A DNA stretch of 64,000 bases from Bacteroidales bacterium. Lineage in GTDB: Bacteria > Bacteroidota > Bacteroidia > Bacteroidales > F082. The stretch covers positions 1-64,000 of the forward strand of contig JAKSMV010000017.1 of NCBI GenBank assembly GCA_024400425.1, in the 5' to 3' direction. How positions within the stretch are numbered: position 1 is the first letter of the stretch; each line of letters starts with the position of its first letter. Shown piece after piece: positions 42,881 through 51,214 of this stretch. The translations under genes and the position numbers were made by a program. The notes under the pieces were generated by a model, which was not told where the DNA came from, did no database searches, and worked only from the letters and a program-made list of their open reading frames with translations.

Positions 42881-43624
42881 ATGGGTAAAATCAATCAAGG
42901 AATCCTGGGTGGATTCAACGGTAAGGTCGGCTCCGTCATCGGCGCCTCATGGAAGGGCATCAGCTACATGCGTGGCATCGCCCAGTCAATCAAGAACCCG
43001 AAGACCGAGGCTCAGGTCATGCAGCGCGACTATTTCGCACAGCTGGCGCAGATGTCCTCGCAGCTCAGCAACGAGCAGCTGGCCTCGCTCTTCCCTAACA
43101 CCGCGAAGGGCCTCACGCGCCGCAACCTCTTGCAGAAGCAACTCGATGCCTGCGCCGTCATCGCCGATGGCGTGAAGCGCATCGACCTCGGCCTGCTCGA
43201 AGGCATCGGCAACGGCAAGCGCATCGACTCGCCCATGCTGAGCCGTACGGTCAGCGAAGGCTTGGCCATCACCGTCGAGGCTGACGGCCTCAGCGCCATC
43301 GGCAAGCCCGTGACGGCCAACTTCATCGTCGTCGCCTACAACGTGACGCAGGGCAAGCTGGGCGTCTTCAACACCCCTGTCACCGCCACCGATGCCGACC
43401 TCGACATCGACGTGAAGGGCTGGGGCGAAGCGGGCGACACGGTGCGCCTCTACCTCACCTACGCCGAGTCGGGCGAGGATGTCGCGGCACGCGGCTTCGG
43501 CTCGTTCATCATCAAGACCCGTCAGCCCAAGAAGGGCAGGAACACCTGTAAGGACATGGACGGCAACTCCAACGGCAGCGGCACTCCCCCGTCACCTTCA
43601 TCCAGTCATGGATTAGACTATTGA
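42881..43624 (+). CDS. DUF6266-family protein 2
   Basis: A 247-residue protein with the full DUF6266 signature: GILGGFNGKVGSVIGASWKG (residues 6-25), SIKNPKTEAQVMQRDYF, and a C-terminal Fn3-like beta domain (VTANFIVVAYNVTQGKLGVF). The last 25 residues are a serine/proline/glycine-rich tail. No signal peptide. First gene of a plus-strand unit (42.9-44.9 kb) with a TM/coiled-coil protein, an amidase and a spanin-like lipoprotein. GC-rich, like the primase operon. The family's biochemical role is unknown. Confidence 0.85.
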   Translation: MGKINQGILGGFNGKVGSVIGASWKGISYMRGIAQSIKNPKTEAQVMQRDYFAQLAQMSSQLSNEQLASLFPNTAKGLTRRNLLQKQLDACAVIADGVKRIDLGLLEGIGNGKRIDSPMLSRTVSEGLAITVEADGLSAIGKPVTANFIVVAYNVTQGKLGVFNTPVTATDADLDIDVKGWGEAGDTVRLYLTYAESGEDVAARGFGSFIIKTRQPKKGRNTCKDMDGNSNGSGTPPSPSSSHGLDY

Positions 43625-43628
43625 TGCC

Positions 43629-43889
43629 ATGACCGCCTACGAATGGATCACCACGCTGGCGGTGCCCGTCACGGGCATTGCCAGCTGGCTGGCGGCCACC
43701 AGGCTGCGACAGAACAAGACCATCTGCGAGATGCAGGAGACCGTCTTCAAGCTCGTGGAGGAGAACAAAAGGGTGTATGCCGAGCTGACCGAGGCACGGA
43801 TGGAAATCGTCAACCTCTCGACGCAGGTCGCACGGCTGACACTCGAGAACGCCGAACTGAAACAACTCATTGAGAACATCACGAGTTGA
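43629..43889 (+). CDS. Small TM/coiled-coil protein (holin-like candidate)
   Basis: An 86-residue protein that begins with a single hydrophobic segment (EWITTLAVPVTGIASWLAA) followed by a coiled coil (TICEMQETVFKLVEENKRVY to the C-terminus, with heptad leucines). N-out anchoring of a helical tail is expected. It lies 4 bp after the DUF6266 gene and upstream of an amidase. A phage holin or lysis-accessory protein often has this size and position, but a single TM and a long coiled coil would also fit a scaffold. I do not recognise the family. Confidence 0.65.
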   Translation: MTAYEWITTLAVPVTGIASWLAATRLRQNKTICEMQETVFKLVEENKRVYAELTEARMEIVNLSTQVARLTLENAELKQLIENITS

Positions 43890-43963
43890 ATCTTTTATCA
43901 AGAATTAGAGAATGAAGAGAATCCTAGACGACGACTGGAATTTGCATCTGCGATGCGGGAATT
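43878..43963 (+). repeat. 86-bp direct repeat, copy 1
   Basis: It includes the last codons and stop of the TM/coiled-coil gene and is repeated at 44021-44106 (offset 143 bp, one mismatch noticed). The ATCAAGAATTAGAGAAT part also begins the element at 25.8 kb. Confidence 0.85.
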
Positions 43964-44020
43964 TGAGAGAGGTTCGTTGCACTCACTTCTGCCTGCCGGA
44001 CAAGGCCAAAACCTCCACTT

Positions 44021-44106
44021 ATCACGAGTTGAATCTTTTATCAAGAATTAGAGAATGAAGAGAATCCGAGACGACGACTGGAATTTGCATCTGCGATGCG
44101 GGAATT
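44021..44106 (+). repeat. 86-bp direct repeat, copy 2
   Basis: This is the second copy of 43878-43963. It is followed by ATTCTCTACATTCTCTGCAT and TCTTGACAAG, the closing arm of the same palindromic element. The whole 261-bp gap before the amidase is therefore repeat-derived and non-coding. Confidence 0.85.
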
Positions 44107-44150
44107 CTCTACATTCTCTGCATTCTTGACAAGGGAAAAAGCACACAACC

Positions 44151-44549
44151 ATGAGAAAAATAGACGAAATCATCATCCATTGCAGCGCCACCAAGGAAGG
44201 GCAGCCCTTCAGCGTTGCCGACATCGACCGGTGGCACCGCGCACGTGGGTTCCGCTGCATAGGCTACCACTTCGTCATCTACCTCGACGGCAGCGTCCAT
44301 GCCGGAAGGCCCATAGCCGAAAGCGGCGCACACTGCCAAGGGCACAACGCCCACTCCATCGGCATCTGCTACGTCGGCGGGCTCGACGGCCTAGGCCAGC
44401 CCAAGGACACGCGGACGACCAAACAGAAAGAAGCCTTGAAGGCACTTGTCAGACAACTCAAAAACGACTATCCCCATGCAGAAATCCACGGCCATAACGA
44501 ATTCGCTCCTAAGACTTGCCCTTGTTTCAATGTGCGTGCTGAATTTTGA
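44151..44549 (+). CDS. N-acetylmuramoyl-L-alanine amidase (amidase_2, endolysin-type)
   Basis: A 132-residue zinc amidase cleaving the MurNAc-L-Ala bond of peptidoglycan. IDEIIIHCSAT (first Zn His), GFRCIGYHFVI, SHCQ-like HCQGHNAHSIGICYVGG, and HGHNEFAPKTCPCF (second Zn His with the terminal Cys ligand) reproduce the T7-lysozyme-like fold. There is no signal peptide, as in phage endolysins and in the Bacteroidales island amidases that accompany DUF6266 genes. The downstream lipoprotein gene starts inside this gene in another frame, which recalls phage lysis cassettes. Confidence 0.92.
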   Translation: MRKIDEIIIHCSATKEGQPFSVADIDRWHRARGFRCIGYHFVIYLDGSVHAGRPIAESGAHCQGHNAHSIGICYVGGLDGLGQPKDTRTTKQKEALKALVRQLKNDYPHAEIHGHNEFAPKTCPCFNVRAEF

Positions 44550-44943
44550 GAGCTGCGCCCTGGTGCGCCAACGCACGAAACGGGAAAGCCAGACGCAGGA
44601 GCTGTCGCTCGCGCAGCGCCGCCTCACGGCCATCACGTTCAGCGACAGCCTCGCCTCCCGCCTCGACATCGTCTTCGACAGCGTGGAAATCGTAGTGGAC
44701 GACAGCCCTTCGCCACAAGTGAAAGTAAGGGCCACCAAGGCCACCATCAGCAGTGAAACGAATCACACAGTCACCGCGCGCGAACTGGATGCCTCAACGG
44801 ATACGCTAAGCGCTGAAAGCAGTGTCGAGAAGGTTGACGAGCGCATTGCAGAGCCAAGAAGGAAACCGCCCTGGTGGGTATGGGTTGCAGGGATTGCCGC
44901 TGTAGCGGTCTGCCTGCTGGCAGGCTTTAGAATGAGAAAATAA
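44476..44943 (+). CDS. Lipoprotein with C-terminal TM helix (unimolecular-spanin-like)
   Basis: A 155-residue protein. ATG 44476 gives MQKSTAITNSLLRLALVSMC followed by VLNFESC, a lipoprotein signal with an atypical Glu at -2; an upstream TTG (44446) is less likely. Then a charged, periplasm-length helical/beta region (residues 30-120) and a C-terminal hydrophobic helix (WWVWVAGIAAVAVCLLAGF) with a basic tail. An outer-membrane lipid anchor plus inner-membrane helix is the topology of u-spanins such as phage T1 gp11, which fuse the membranes during lysis. The start is embedded about 74 bp inside the amidase gene. Spanin function is inferred from topology and context only. Confidence 0.6.
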   Translation: MQKSTAITNSLLRLALVSMCVLNFESCALVRQRTKRESQTQELSLAQRRLTAITFSDSLASRLDIVFDSVEIVVDDSPSPQVKVRATKATISSETNHTVTARELDASTDTLSAESSVEKVDERIAEPRRKPPWWVWVAGIAAVAVCLLAGFRMRK

Positions 44944-44955
44944 TGATGGCAAATG

Positions 44956-44983
44956 ATAAGAGGCGCTGTGAGGCGCCTCTTAT
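44956..44983 (+). terminator. Hairpin after the lysis-like operon
   Basis: An 11-bp perfect stem (ATAAGAGGCGC / GCGCCTCTTAT, loop TGTGAG) lies 12 bp after the lipoprotein stop. The T-run is weak, so termination may be partial. Confidence 0.6.
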
Positions 44984-45012
44984 TAAATAAGGAGCACTTG
45001 CTTTTCCAATTG

Positions 45013-45109
45013 AAAAAAAGCCATATCTTTGCAGGCCCAAAAATGCAAAAACATTTACCACAAAAATGAAGAAGATATTAGTTATTATTGTAGCTTTATT
45101 GGGCTGCTT
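45013..45109 (+). repeat. 97-bp leader repeat, left copy (with -7 TATCTTTG)
   Basis: It is almost identical to 48914-49009 (one inserted A, one substitution). It contains a TATCTTTG promoter element, an untranslated leader and the signal-peptide codons MKKILVIIVAL. Confidence 0.9.
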
Positions 45110-45264
45110 CAGCTATCGCTTCCTATGAAATCGGCCTAAACACAGCCTTTGGCGAAATGGGCACCGAATGTGACGACTGCCCAGCCGTGGATGTTAAGAA
45201 AGGCACAAAGACCATCAGGCTTTACAACCCTGACAAGGTGGAGTTTATTAAGATTGAAGAATAA
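45066..45264 (+). pseudogene. Relic of the LRR-protein gene: signal peptide joined to C-terminal tail
   Basis: The ATG at 45066 begins the same signal peptide as the LRR gene at 48966, but the frame stops at 45126 after 20 residues. In the +1 frame, the segment ending IRLYNPDKVEFIKIEE (stop 45262-45264) matches the LRR protein's terminus LILINPDKVEFIKIEE. Everything between is missing. It is thus a deletion derivative with a frameshift; a functional 20-residue peptide cannot be excluded. Confidence 0.75.
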
Positions 45265-45300
45265 GAAATACAATGATTTACGTAATAAAATCAGACAGTA

Positions 45301-45567
45301 ATGAACAAAAAGAAATACATTTTTGCACTGCTTGCCATGCTAACCCTTGCGGGCAGTGCCGAAGCACAGATTTTCAACACCAACAACGAGAGCAAAGACG
45401 CACGCACCCTGACCGGCCATTTTGAATGGGGCGGCCAGAACGCCAACACCCGCGACAGTGAAGGCGGAAATGAGGAACTGGGCAACGAAGACATTCCAAC
45501 TCCGATAGGTTCGGGCGTTTTCCTGCTATCAGGAATGGCCGGTGCCTACGCCATAATGCGGCACTGA
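45301..45567 (+). CDS. Small secreted protein with C-terminal GSG-hydrophobic anchor
   Basis: An 88-residue protein: signal peptide (YIFALLAMLTLAGSAEAQ), a short polar body rich in Asn, Glu and Gly, and a C-terminal hydrophobic stretch (PTPIGSGVFLLSGMAGAYAI) ending MRH. Short Bacteroidales proteins with this IGSGxxLLxGxGxxYA tail are common and appear to be membrane-anchored surface peptides; the function is unknown. It begins the surface-protein cluster that is bracketed by the 97-bp leader repeats. Confidence 0.7.
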   Translation: MNKKKYIFALLAMLTLAGSAEAQIFNTNNESKDARTLTGHFEWGGQNANTRDSEGGNEELGNEDIPTPIGSGVFLLSGMAGAYAIMRH

Positions 45568-45627
45568 AAAGAAACTGACAAGTGATAAAATAGACAAGGA
45601 AAAATAAGAATTAAACACAAAACGACC

Positions 45628-47232
45628 ATGAAGAAAAGTATCATGATTCTTTCGGTATTCGCCACAGCTCTCATGCTGCTGCCATGCTGCAAGGAAGACA
45701 ACGACGACCTGGTCTACATCAGGTCAAAAATGGAAAGCGCAGCTCTCAGTAGCAGCGCAAAGACCTACCTCGGTCCAACGGCCGACGGGCAGACCCCTAT
45801 TTTGTGGGACAGAGCCGACCACATTGGCGTCTTTGATGGCGACAAACGCTACGAATTCGAACTTGAAAGCGGCGCAAACACCACAAGCGCACAGTTCACA
45901 ACTCTGGCACGCCCTTCCGACACAATAGACCCTCCCTACTGCGCCATTTATCCGACATGGGGGAATCCTACGGCTGAACGCAACGGCGACAGCTATACGG
46001 TGACCTTCTATCTGCCAAAGGAGCAAACCTACCAGGAACCCATCAACGGTGTTCCGACTTTGGGCAGAGACGCGCTCCCGATGTTAGGCTACTCCTATCA
46101 ATTCAATACGTTCAACTTCAGCACGCCGATGGCCATCCTGAAGGTCGACCTCACAGGCACAGGATGGGTGAAAAAAATGGTGCTCACCGACCTCAATGAA
46201 GATAACATGCTTTGGGGCAAGGCCTCGGTGACCATGTCGTCAGAAACAGACACACCTGAAATCCATTCCTCTGACTTGAGCGAAGGCAGCAACAAACTGT
46301 CCCTCAACTGCAACCATACCCCACTGAGCGAAAACCCGACAAGTTTCTATTTCGTGGTGCCAGTCGGCACGCTGTGCAATGAAGGCCATGGCTTCAAAAT
46401 CGACGTGTACGACCTTGACAACGTCTGCCACACCATCGACGAAAGCAGCGTGGCAGGCGACTACATTCACCGCGCCACCATCACCAGATTGGCGCCAACC
46501 GATATGGTGGAACTTGACGACATAATAGGAATCAAAGGTCTGTTCAGCGTTAGCGAAAACAAAAAAGTCTATTTCTCTCAGGGCAACCTGATGACAAAAA
46601 TGCTTCTTTCTGATGGTTATTTCTTCCAGGGAAAGCAGTATCTTTATCAACCTTTATACCCCGTTTCCTTCACCCGATTCGGTTGGGGCGAGCCTGGAAA
46701 CACGATGCCGTATGTCACTGTAAGCATGGATAATGGGGTCCGTCAGCAAAACATTTGGCGCGTGCTCACGGCCGAAGAATGGATGTACCTGTTCAGTTAC
46801 GCAACCGATGGCGCCAATCCTTACGGTGAGAATTATGACAATGACACCCGCCGCGACATGTATCGCAAAGGGGTGACGGTGATGGGTAACCCTAATTGCC
46901 TTGTCCTTTATCCCGATGGTTATGCAGGGACAAAAGTTCAGGATTTCGACACGGAATCGTTCGATACTGAAGCAGAGTACGAGGCTGCTACAGCCGCCGG
47001 CATCGTATTCCTTCCTGCCGTCGGTTATCACAACAGTGCCTACGAGGGCCAGGCTGGCGCCTATTGGTCATCGACGCACTGCGAAAGTTCATACAACTTT
47101 GCCTATGCACTCTTCTTCCAATCGCAGGAAGGCAAATGGGTCGACAGGTATGTCAATCCGAAAGCAGAACTCTCCAGCAGTACCGGTTGTGCACTGCGTT
47201 TAGTTCGCGATATTATAATTCCAGCCGAATAA
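45628..47232 (+). CDS. Surface lipoprotein: fimbrillin-like N-terminus plus FISUMP-like C-terminus
   Basis: A 534-residue lipoprotein (ATALMLLPCC lipobox region, then KEDNDD). Residues ~30-290 resemble Mfa/fimbrillin-like beta-sandwich domains: SSAKTYLGPTADGQTPILWD, then DRADHIGVFDG and YAIYPTWG-like segments. Residues ~295-530 fit the FISUMP/DUF1566-type domain of gut Bacteroidales (TAEEWMYLFSYATDGANP, FLPAVGYHN, YWSST, ALRLVRD). The combination suggests adhesion or pilus-associated surface display. It shares a direction and short spacing with the helical lipoprotein downstream, so an operon is likely. Confidence 0.8.
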   Translation: MKKSIMILSVFATALMLLPCCKEDNDDLVYIRSKMESAALSSSAKTYLGPTADGQTPILWDRADHIGVFDGDKRYEFELESGANTTSAQFTTLARPSDTIDPPYCAIYPTWGNPTAERNGDSYTVTFYLPKEQTYQEPINGVPTLGRDALPMLGYSYQFNTFNFSTPMAILKVDLTGTGWVKKMVLTDLNEDNMLWGKASVTMSSETDTPEIHSSDLSEGSNKLSLNCNHTPLSENPTSFYFVVPVGTLCNEGHGFKIDVYDLDNVCHTIDESSVAGDYIHRATITRLAPTDMVELDDIIGIKGLFSVSENKKVYFSQGNLMTKMLLSDGYFFQGKQYLYQPLYPVSFTRFGWGEPGNTMPYVTVSMDNGVRQQNIWRVLTAEEWMYLFSYATDGANPYGENYDNDTRRDMYRKGVTVMGNPNCLVLYPDGYAGTKVQDFDTESFDTEAEYEAATAAGIVFLPAVGYHNSAYEGQAGAYWSSTHCESSYNFAYALFFQSQEGKWVDRYVNPKAELSSSTGCALRLVRDIIIPAE

Positions 47233-47275
47233 ACAATGCTAAATAGAAATCTTGCAAACCAATAAATTATTCATC

Positions 47276-48790
47276 ATGAAAGCAAAATCATTCAAAAATA
47301 CATTTGTCAGGACCACATTCGTCGTCCTGATGTCGTCGCTCGTACTGACGGGCTGCAAGAAAGACGATGCGGAGCCTGTGCAGGAGCCTATGCCGACACC
47401 AAGTGCCAACTTCAACTTTCCCGAGTACAACCCCATCATCACCCAAGGATGCGACCCGATGAACCACATCATCGACACGATGGACTTCCCGTATATCAAC
47501 ATCGATCAACTGATAGGTTCAGCAGGAAGCGATGCATCAAAAGAAGGCAGTTTTTGGGCGAATGCAGGAATGTGGGTATTGGAAAAAGGCGGTGGCGGCC
47601 TGGTAGCAGGAATGTTCTCACCTTTGGGATCAATGCTGACCAATGCGCTTCTCAATACGATTGTCGGTGAAGATGAAACGCAGACAAAGCTGAACAAGAT
47701 ACTTGACAAACTGGATGTGATTGAGGGCCAGATGAACACGCTCATGGAAAACACAGATGAAGCACTAGCAGCGATCGACGAGGTCGGTTACGGCCAATTA
47801 ATGCAATTCTACAGAGAATTTCAATCTCTTCTTAATGACTTGACTTCTATCAACGATGATTACATGGATTCTTTGAGGTACATTCATGAGAATTTAGATT
47901 ACATGGATTCCGCCGAGGCCGAGCGACAGATAGCGCGAGTCATGCAACATTGGGCAGACGAACCCATTTCTGGCAGCAAGGCCTCCAGAAGCTTTAAAAA
48001 ATTGGTTGACGAACAGATGCTTTATAGTGTACCATTTCACAAAAAGCCACGCAACATTTTTGCCATTTACGATGTGACAGTGTTCCACAACACGCCTTGG
48101 GAAAGGACAGGTTACGACATCTGCGACATGTTCCGTGCTGCCGTCGCCACCGAGACATTACGCACTGCATGGCTGACAGCCCTCTATTACAGGACGAAAA
48201 ACGATGACGATGAAGTTAATAAAATCGCAGATAAAGTATATTATCTTTATGCATATTTCGCAAGCGAAAACAATCGTGTCAACCGCCGTTACGACATAGT
48301 TAAATGCCAGCTTTCAGACGCATTATTTGTCCTTCAGGCAGACGCTCTAACCCACACGTCGAAAGACCAAGGCAATCATAACGGTCAGAAAGACGCATTC
48401 TCAAATGCTGATGCTACAGCCGTTTCCCAGCTAACACATACTCAAATTAACCAAATAATGGCTTATTACGGGAATAGTTTCGGCAGGTTCTATACCCTCC
48501 TGAACTGTCTGCAAGATGGCGGACTGCTTGTCCAGGGTTACTACCACACCATTTTCACCTTCCAGAATTACGATCCTTTTGCAATCTCGTATTACGAAGA
48601 AGTGTACCTTATGTCGCAAGAGAACGATGCTTACAATGTTGGCATTCCTTTTAACTGCTATGTTACCATCGATGGCAAACAACACTACGGTTATGAACCT
48701 TATTCCAACCTCGAGGACCTTAATCCAAAATATTTGCTAAGGTTCAAGCCGGGTTCATATGCAACTTACAATGGATACGACGACATATAA
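47276..48790 (+). CDS. Helical lipoprotein of unknown function
   Basis: A 504-residue protein with lipobox SSLVLTGC (Cys at about 25). The ATG at 47276 is preferred to a TTG at 47252. After an Asp/Pro-rich linker comes a glycine-rich hydrophobic stretch (AGMWVLEKGGGGLVAGMFSP, then LGSMLTNALLNTIVG), followed by long amphipathic helices (KLNKILDKLDVIEGQMNTLM; two near-copies of SLRYIHENLDYMDSAEAE-type sequence) and a mixed C-terminal region. The hydrophobic segment followed by helices resembles alpha-pore-forming toxin architecture (delta-endotoxin N-domain-like), but no conserved motif proves it. It lies 43 bp after the fimbrillin/FISUMP gene. Confidence 0.7.
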   Translation: MKAKSFKNTFVRTTFVVLMSSLVLTGCKKDDAEPVQEPMPTPSANFNFPEYNPIITQGCDPMNHIIDTMDFPYINIDQLIGSAGSDASKEGSFWANAGMWVLEKGGGGLVAGMFSPLGSMLTNALLNTIVGEDETQTKLNKILDKLDVIEGQMNTLMENTDEALAAIDEVGYGQLMQFYREFQSLLNDLTSINDDYMDSLRYIHENLDYMDSAEAERQIARVMQHWADEPISGSKASRSFKKLVDEQMLYSVPFHKKPRNIFAIYDVTVFHNTPWERTGYDICDMFRAAVATETLRTAWLTALYYRTKNDDDEVNKIADKVYYLYAYFASENNRVNRRYDIVKCQLSDALFVLQADALTHTSKDQGNHNGQKDAFSNADATAVSQLTHTQINQIMAYYGNSFGRFYTLLNCLQDGGLLVQGYYHTIFTFQNYDPFAISYYEEVYLMSQENDAYNVGIPFNCYVTIDGKQHYGYEPYSNLEDLNPKYLLRFKPGSYATYNGYDDI

Positions 48791-48913
48791 CGTTCAGGAA
48801 TAAGAAATCCGCATGATAGGAAAAAGCCTTGGCTGCACCGGCCATGGCTTTTTTCCTATATATTATTTCCAATGTATTAAAGAGATACACAAATTTGCGG
48901 AATACGAGGAAAC

Positions 48914-49009
48914 AAAAAAAGCCATATCTTTGCAGGCCCAAAAATGCAAAAACATTTACCACAAAATGAAGAAGATATTAGTTATTATTGTAGCTTTATT
49001 TGGCTGCTT
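48914..49009 (+). repeat. 97-bp leader repeat, right copy
   Basis: This is the second copy of the leader at 45013-45109. It carries the promoter -7 element (TATCTTTG) and the signal-peptide start of the LRR gene. The 122 bp before it (48791-48913) hold a short inverted repeat (AAAAAGCC near 48821 and GGCTTTTTT near 48844) that may terminate the preceding gene. Confidence 0.9.
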
Positions 49010-51206
49010 AGGAGTTAAGGCGCAATCCATCACATTGTATAATTACCACCCCATTTCTTCGTTAAACGAAATCGACCTTGATGCCGTTTATGTTCTCGGC
49101 TATCAAGATGGCAACGATTACTACCTGCACACGTCGGGGACTGAAGTTGGAGAAATGCTGTTGTCGAAAAATCCCCAAAGTCCTTGCGAATATACATTCA
49201 CCTATAATCCTAATCAAAACCGTTATCATGCAAAATGTAATGATTCATATTTATACATCACTACAACAGGAGCATATCTCGGAAGTTCCAATGTGAATAT
49301 GATAAGTTATTATTCTTTGACCATAACGGACAGCAACATTTCCTCAGCAGGCGCATCCGGCTATACCGTTTATCACGATGGCAACATCATAAAGTCGCAC
49401 ACCGGCTCAAGCAACGGCAACCTGCGTTTCTTTGAATGTAAGCAACAGCAGAACAACGAAATCTGGTACAGTTCGACGAACGGCCAGAAAGTCGTCCCAA
49501 GCTCTACAGATGTCTTTGGTGCCACAATCCAGAGCAATGTATATTATTCTGAAAGAAACATGGGTATCATTACTTTTAATGGCGAGGTGACGAGCATTGG
49601 AAGCAATGCATTCTATGATTGTAATAATTTGGCTTCCTCTACCATTCCAAACAGCGTGACGAGCATTGGGTCATACGCATTCGCATGGTGTCCGAGTTTG
49701 GCTTCCGTCACCATTCCCAACAGCGTGACGAACATTGGAGAACGCGCATTCCTTCAGTGTACGAGTTTGGCTTCCGTCACCATTCCAAACGGCGTGACGA
49801 GCATTGGAGAAAGTACATTCTATAGCTGTACGAGCTTGGCTTCCGTCACCATTCCAAACGGCGTGACGAGCATTGGAGAAAGGGCATTCGATAACTGTAC
49901 GAGTTTGGTTTCCGTCGCCATTCCTAACAGCGTGACGAGCATTGGAAAGGACGCATTTAAAGGCTGTACGAGTTTGCCATCCATCACTATTCCAAGCGGC
50001 GTGACGAGCATTGGGGATGACGCATTCGATGGATGCACAGGTTTGACTTCCGTCACCATCAATTCCGATGCCTTGCTAAGTGTAGATTTTTTGTCTAATA
50101 TGCCTAAAATGAGAGATGTTTTCGGAACTCAGGTAACAGAATACACCATTGGACCCTCAGTCACAAAAATCGGACTAAGAGCCTTCACAGCATGTAGTAA
50201 TTTGGAAACGTTGACCTTTGCGCCAAACTCACAATTACAAATAATTGGACTTGATGCATTCAGTGATTGTACGAGTTTGTCTTCCATCACCATTCCCGCA
50301 TCCGTCACTAACATTGGGAATTGGGCCTTTACTGGTTGCACCGGAATAACCCAGGTCATATTTGAAGGCAACGCCTGCGAGAACAACATTCCCGACCGAG
50401 TTTTCGGCAACATCGGCTCTCAAAGTCCCGCTCAACTGACATTGCCATTATCATGGGCTTTCGAATACCTGCCGGAAGAAGGCGAGACATGGCACGGCGG
50501 CAATTTCATATCCAACCGATATTTTGACTTAGATGAGTACAAAGCTTATGTCTGCGCACAAATAACAGCAGCATTCAATGAACTGACCTACTATCTGGAG
50601 AGTGAACTCAACTCTTGCATTAATGCTATTAACGCCTCCTCTACGAAAGCGGAAGTGAACACACAAAAACGCAATGCACTCAACTGCATTGCATTACGCA
50701 GAAGCAAGAACGAAGCCAAAGCGGAAATCGAAGCCCAACGGGACTTGGTTACCGATTGGTCGGAAGCAGAGATTTCGGTTATCGCAGCGTATTTAGATGC
50801 CATTGAAAACTGCAGCAGCACTAACGATGTAAGCAGCACCTTGCAAGACGCCCTTAATTGCATGGCGCAACATGGAATCAGGGCATCCGCTTTGGCCGCC
50901 ATCACAAACGCGATGGGCGAATACGCCAATATCAATTACTTGCAAGAGTTGGTCACTACAGAAATCGACAACATCAACAACGCCACGGATGCCGAAACGA
51001 TAACCGCCAACAAGGAAGCTGCACTGGCAAAACTGGCCATTGCGGTTCCTGCCATTGAAGTCGGTCAAGCAATGATTCTTGAAAACCTGCCCACCGAAGG
51101 CACCACGGGGCCGGCCGTGCGTATCACCAAGCAAGGCAAATCGGACCTTATACTCATTAACCCCGACAAGGTGGAGTTTATTAAGATTGAAGAAATAGAA
51201 GAATAA
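48966..51206 (+). CDS. BspA-type leucine-rich-repeat surface protein
   Basis: A 746-residue secreted protein. The start at 48966 gives the signal peptide MKKILVIIVALFGCLGVKAQ; an in-frame extension to 48813 would run through the promoter. Residues ~20-190 are a beta-domain. Then come about ten 23-residue TpLRR/BspA repeats (VTIPNSVTSIGERAFxxCTSL; about 195-500), including six consecutive near-identical ones. A helical region (about 525-720, with repeated AL/NCIA helices) precedes the tail LILINPDKVEFIKIEE. BspA proteins bind fibronectin or other bacteria. No T9SS domain is seen. The DNA-level repeats (69 bp) make copy-number change easy. Confidence 0.88.
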   Translation: MKKILVIIVALFGCLGVKAQSITLYNYHPISSLNEIDLDAVYVLGYQDGNDYYLHTSGTEVGEMLLSKNPQSPCEYTFTYNPNQNRYHAKCNDSYLYITTTGAYLGSSNVNMISYYSLTITDSNISSAGASGYTVYHDGNIIKSHTGSSNGNLRFFECKQQQNNEIWYSSTNGQKVVPSSTDVFGATIQSNVYYSERNMGIITFNGEVTSIGSNAFYDCNNLASSTIPNSVTSIGSYAFAWCPSLASVTIPNSVTNIGERAFLQCTSLASVTIPNGVTSIGESTFYSCTSLASVTIPNGVTSIGERAFDNCTSLVSVAIPNSVTSIGKDAFKGCTSLPSITIPSGVTSIGDDAFDGCTGLTSVTINSDALLSVDFLSNMPKMRDVFGTQVTEYTIGPSVTKIGLRAFTACSNLETLTFAPNSQLQIIGLDAFSDCTSLSSITIPASVTNIGNWAFTGCTGITQVIFEGNACENNIPDRVFGNIGSQSPAQLTLPLSWAFEYLPEEGETWHGGNFISNRYFDLDEYKAYVCAQITAAFNELTYYLESELNSCINAINASSTKAEVNTQKRNALNCIALRRSKNEAKAEIEAQRDLVTDWSEAEISVIAAYLDAIENCSSTNDVSSTLQDALNCMAQHGIRASALAAITNAMGEYANINYLQELVTTEIDNINNATDAETITANKEAALAKLAIAVPAIEVGQAMILENLPTEGTTGPAVRITKQGKSDLILINPDKVEFIKIEEIEE

Positions 51207-51214
51207 GAATAAGA

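Noticed and set aside
45066..45128. Functional 20-residue peptide gene
   Set aside because: The sequence is the same signal peptide as the LRR protein and then goes out of frame; better explained as a deletion relic.
49570..50050. CRISPR or minisatellite outside a gene
   Set aside because: The 69-bp period equals 23 codons and encodes BspA leucine-rich repeats in frame.
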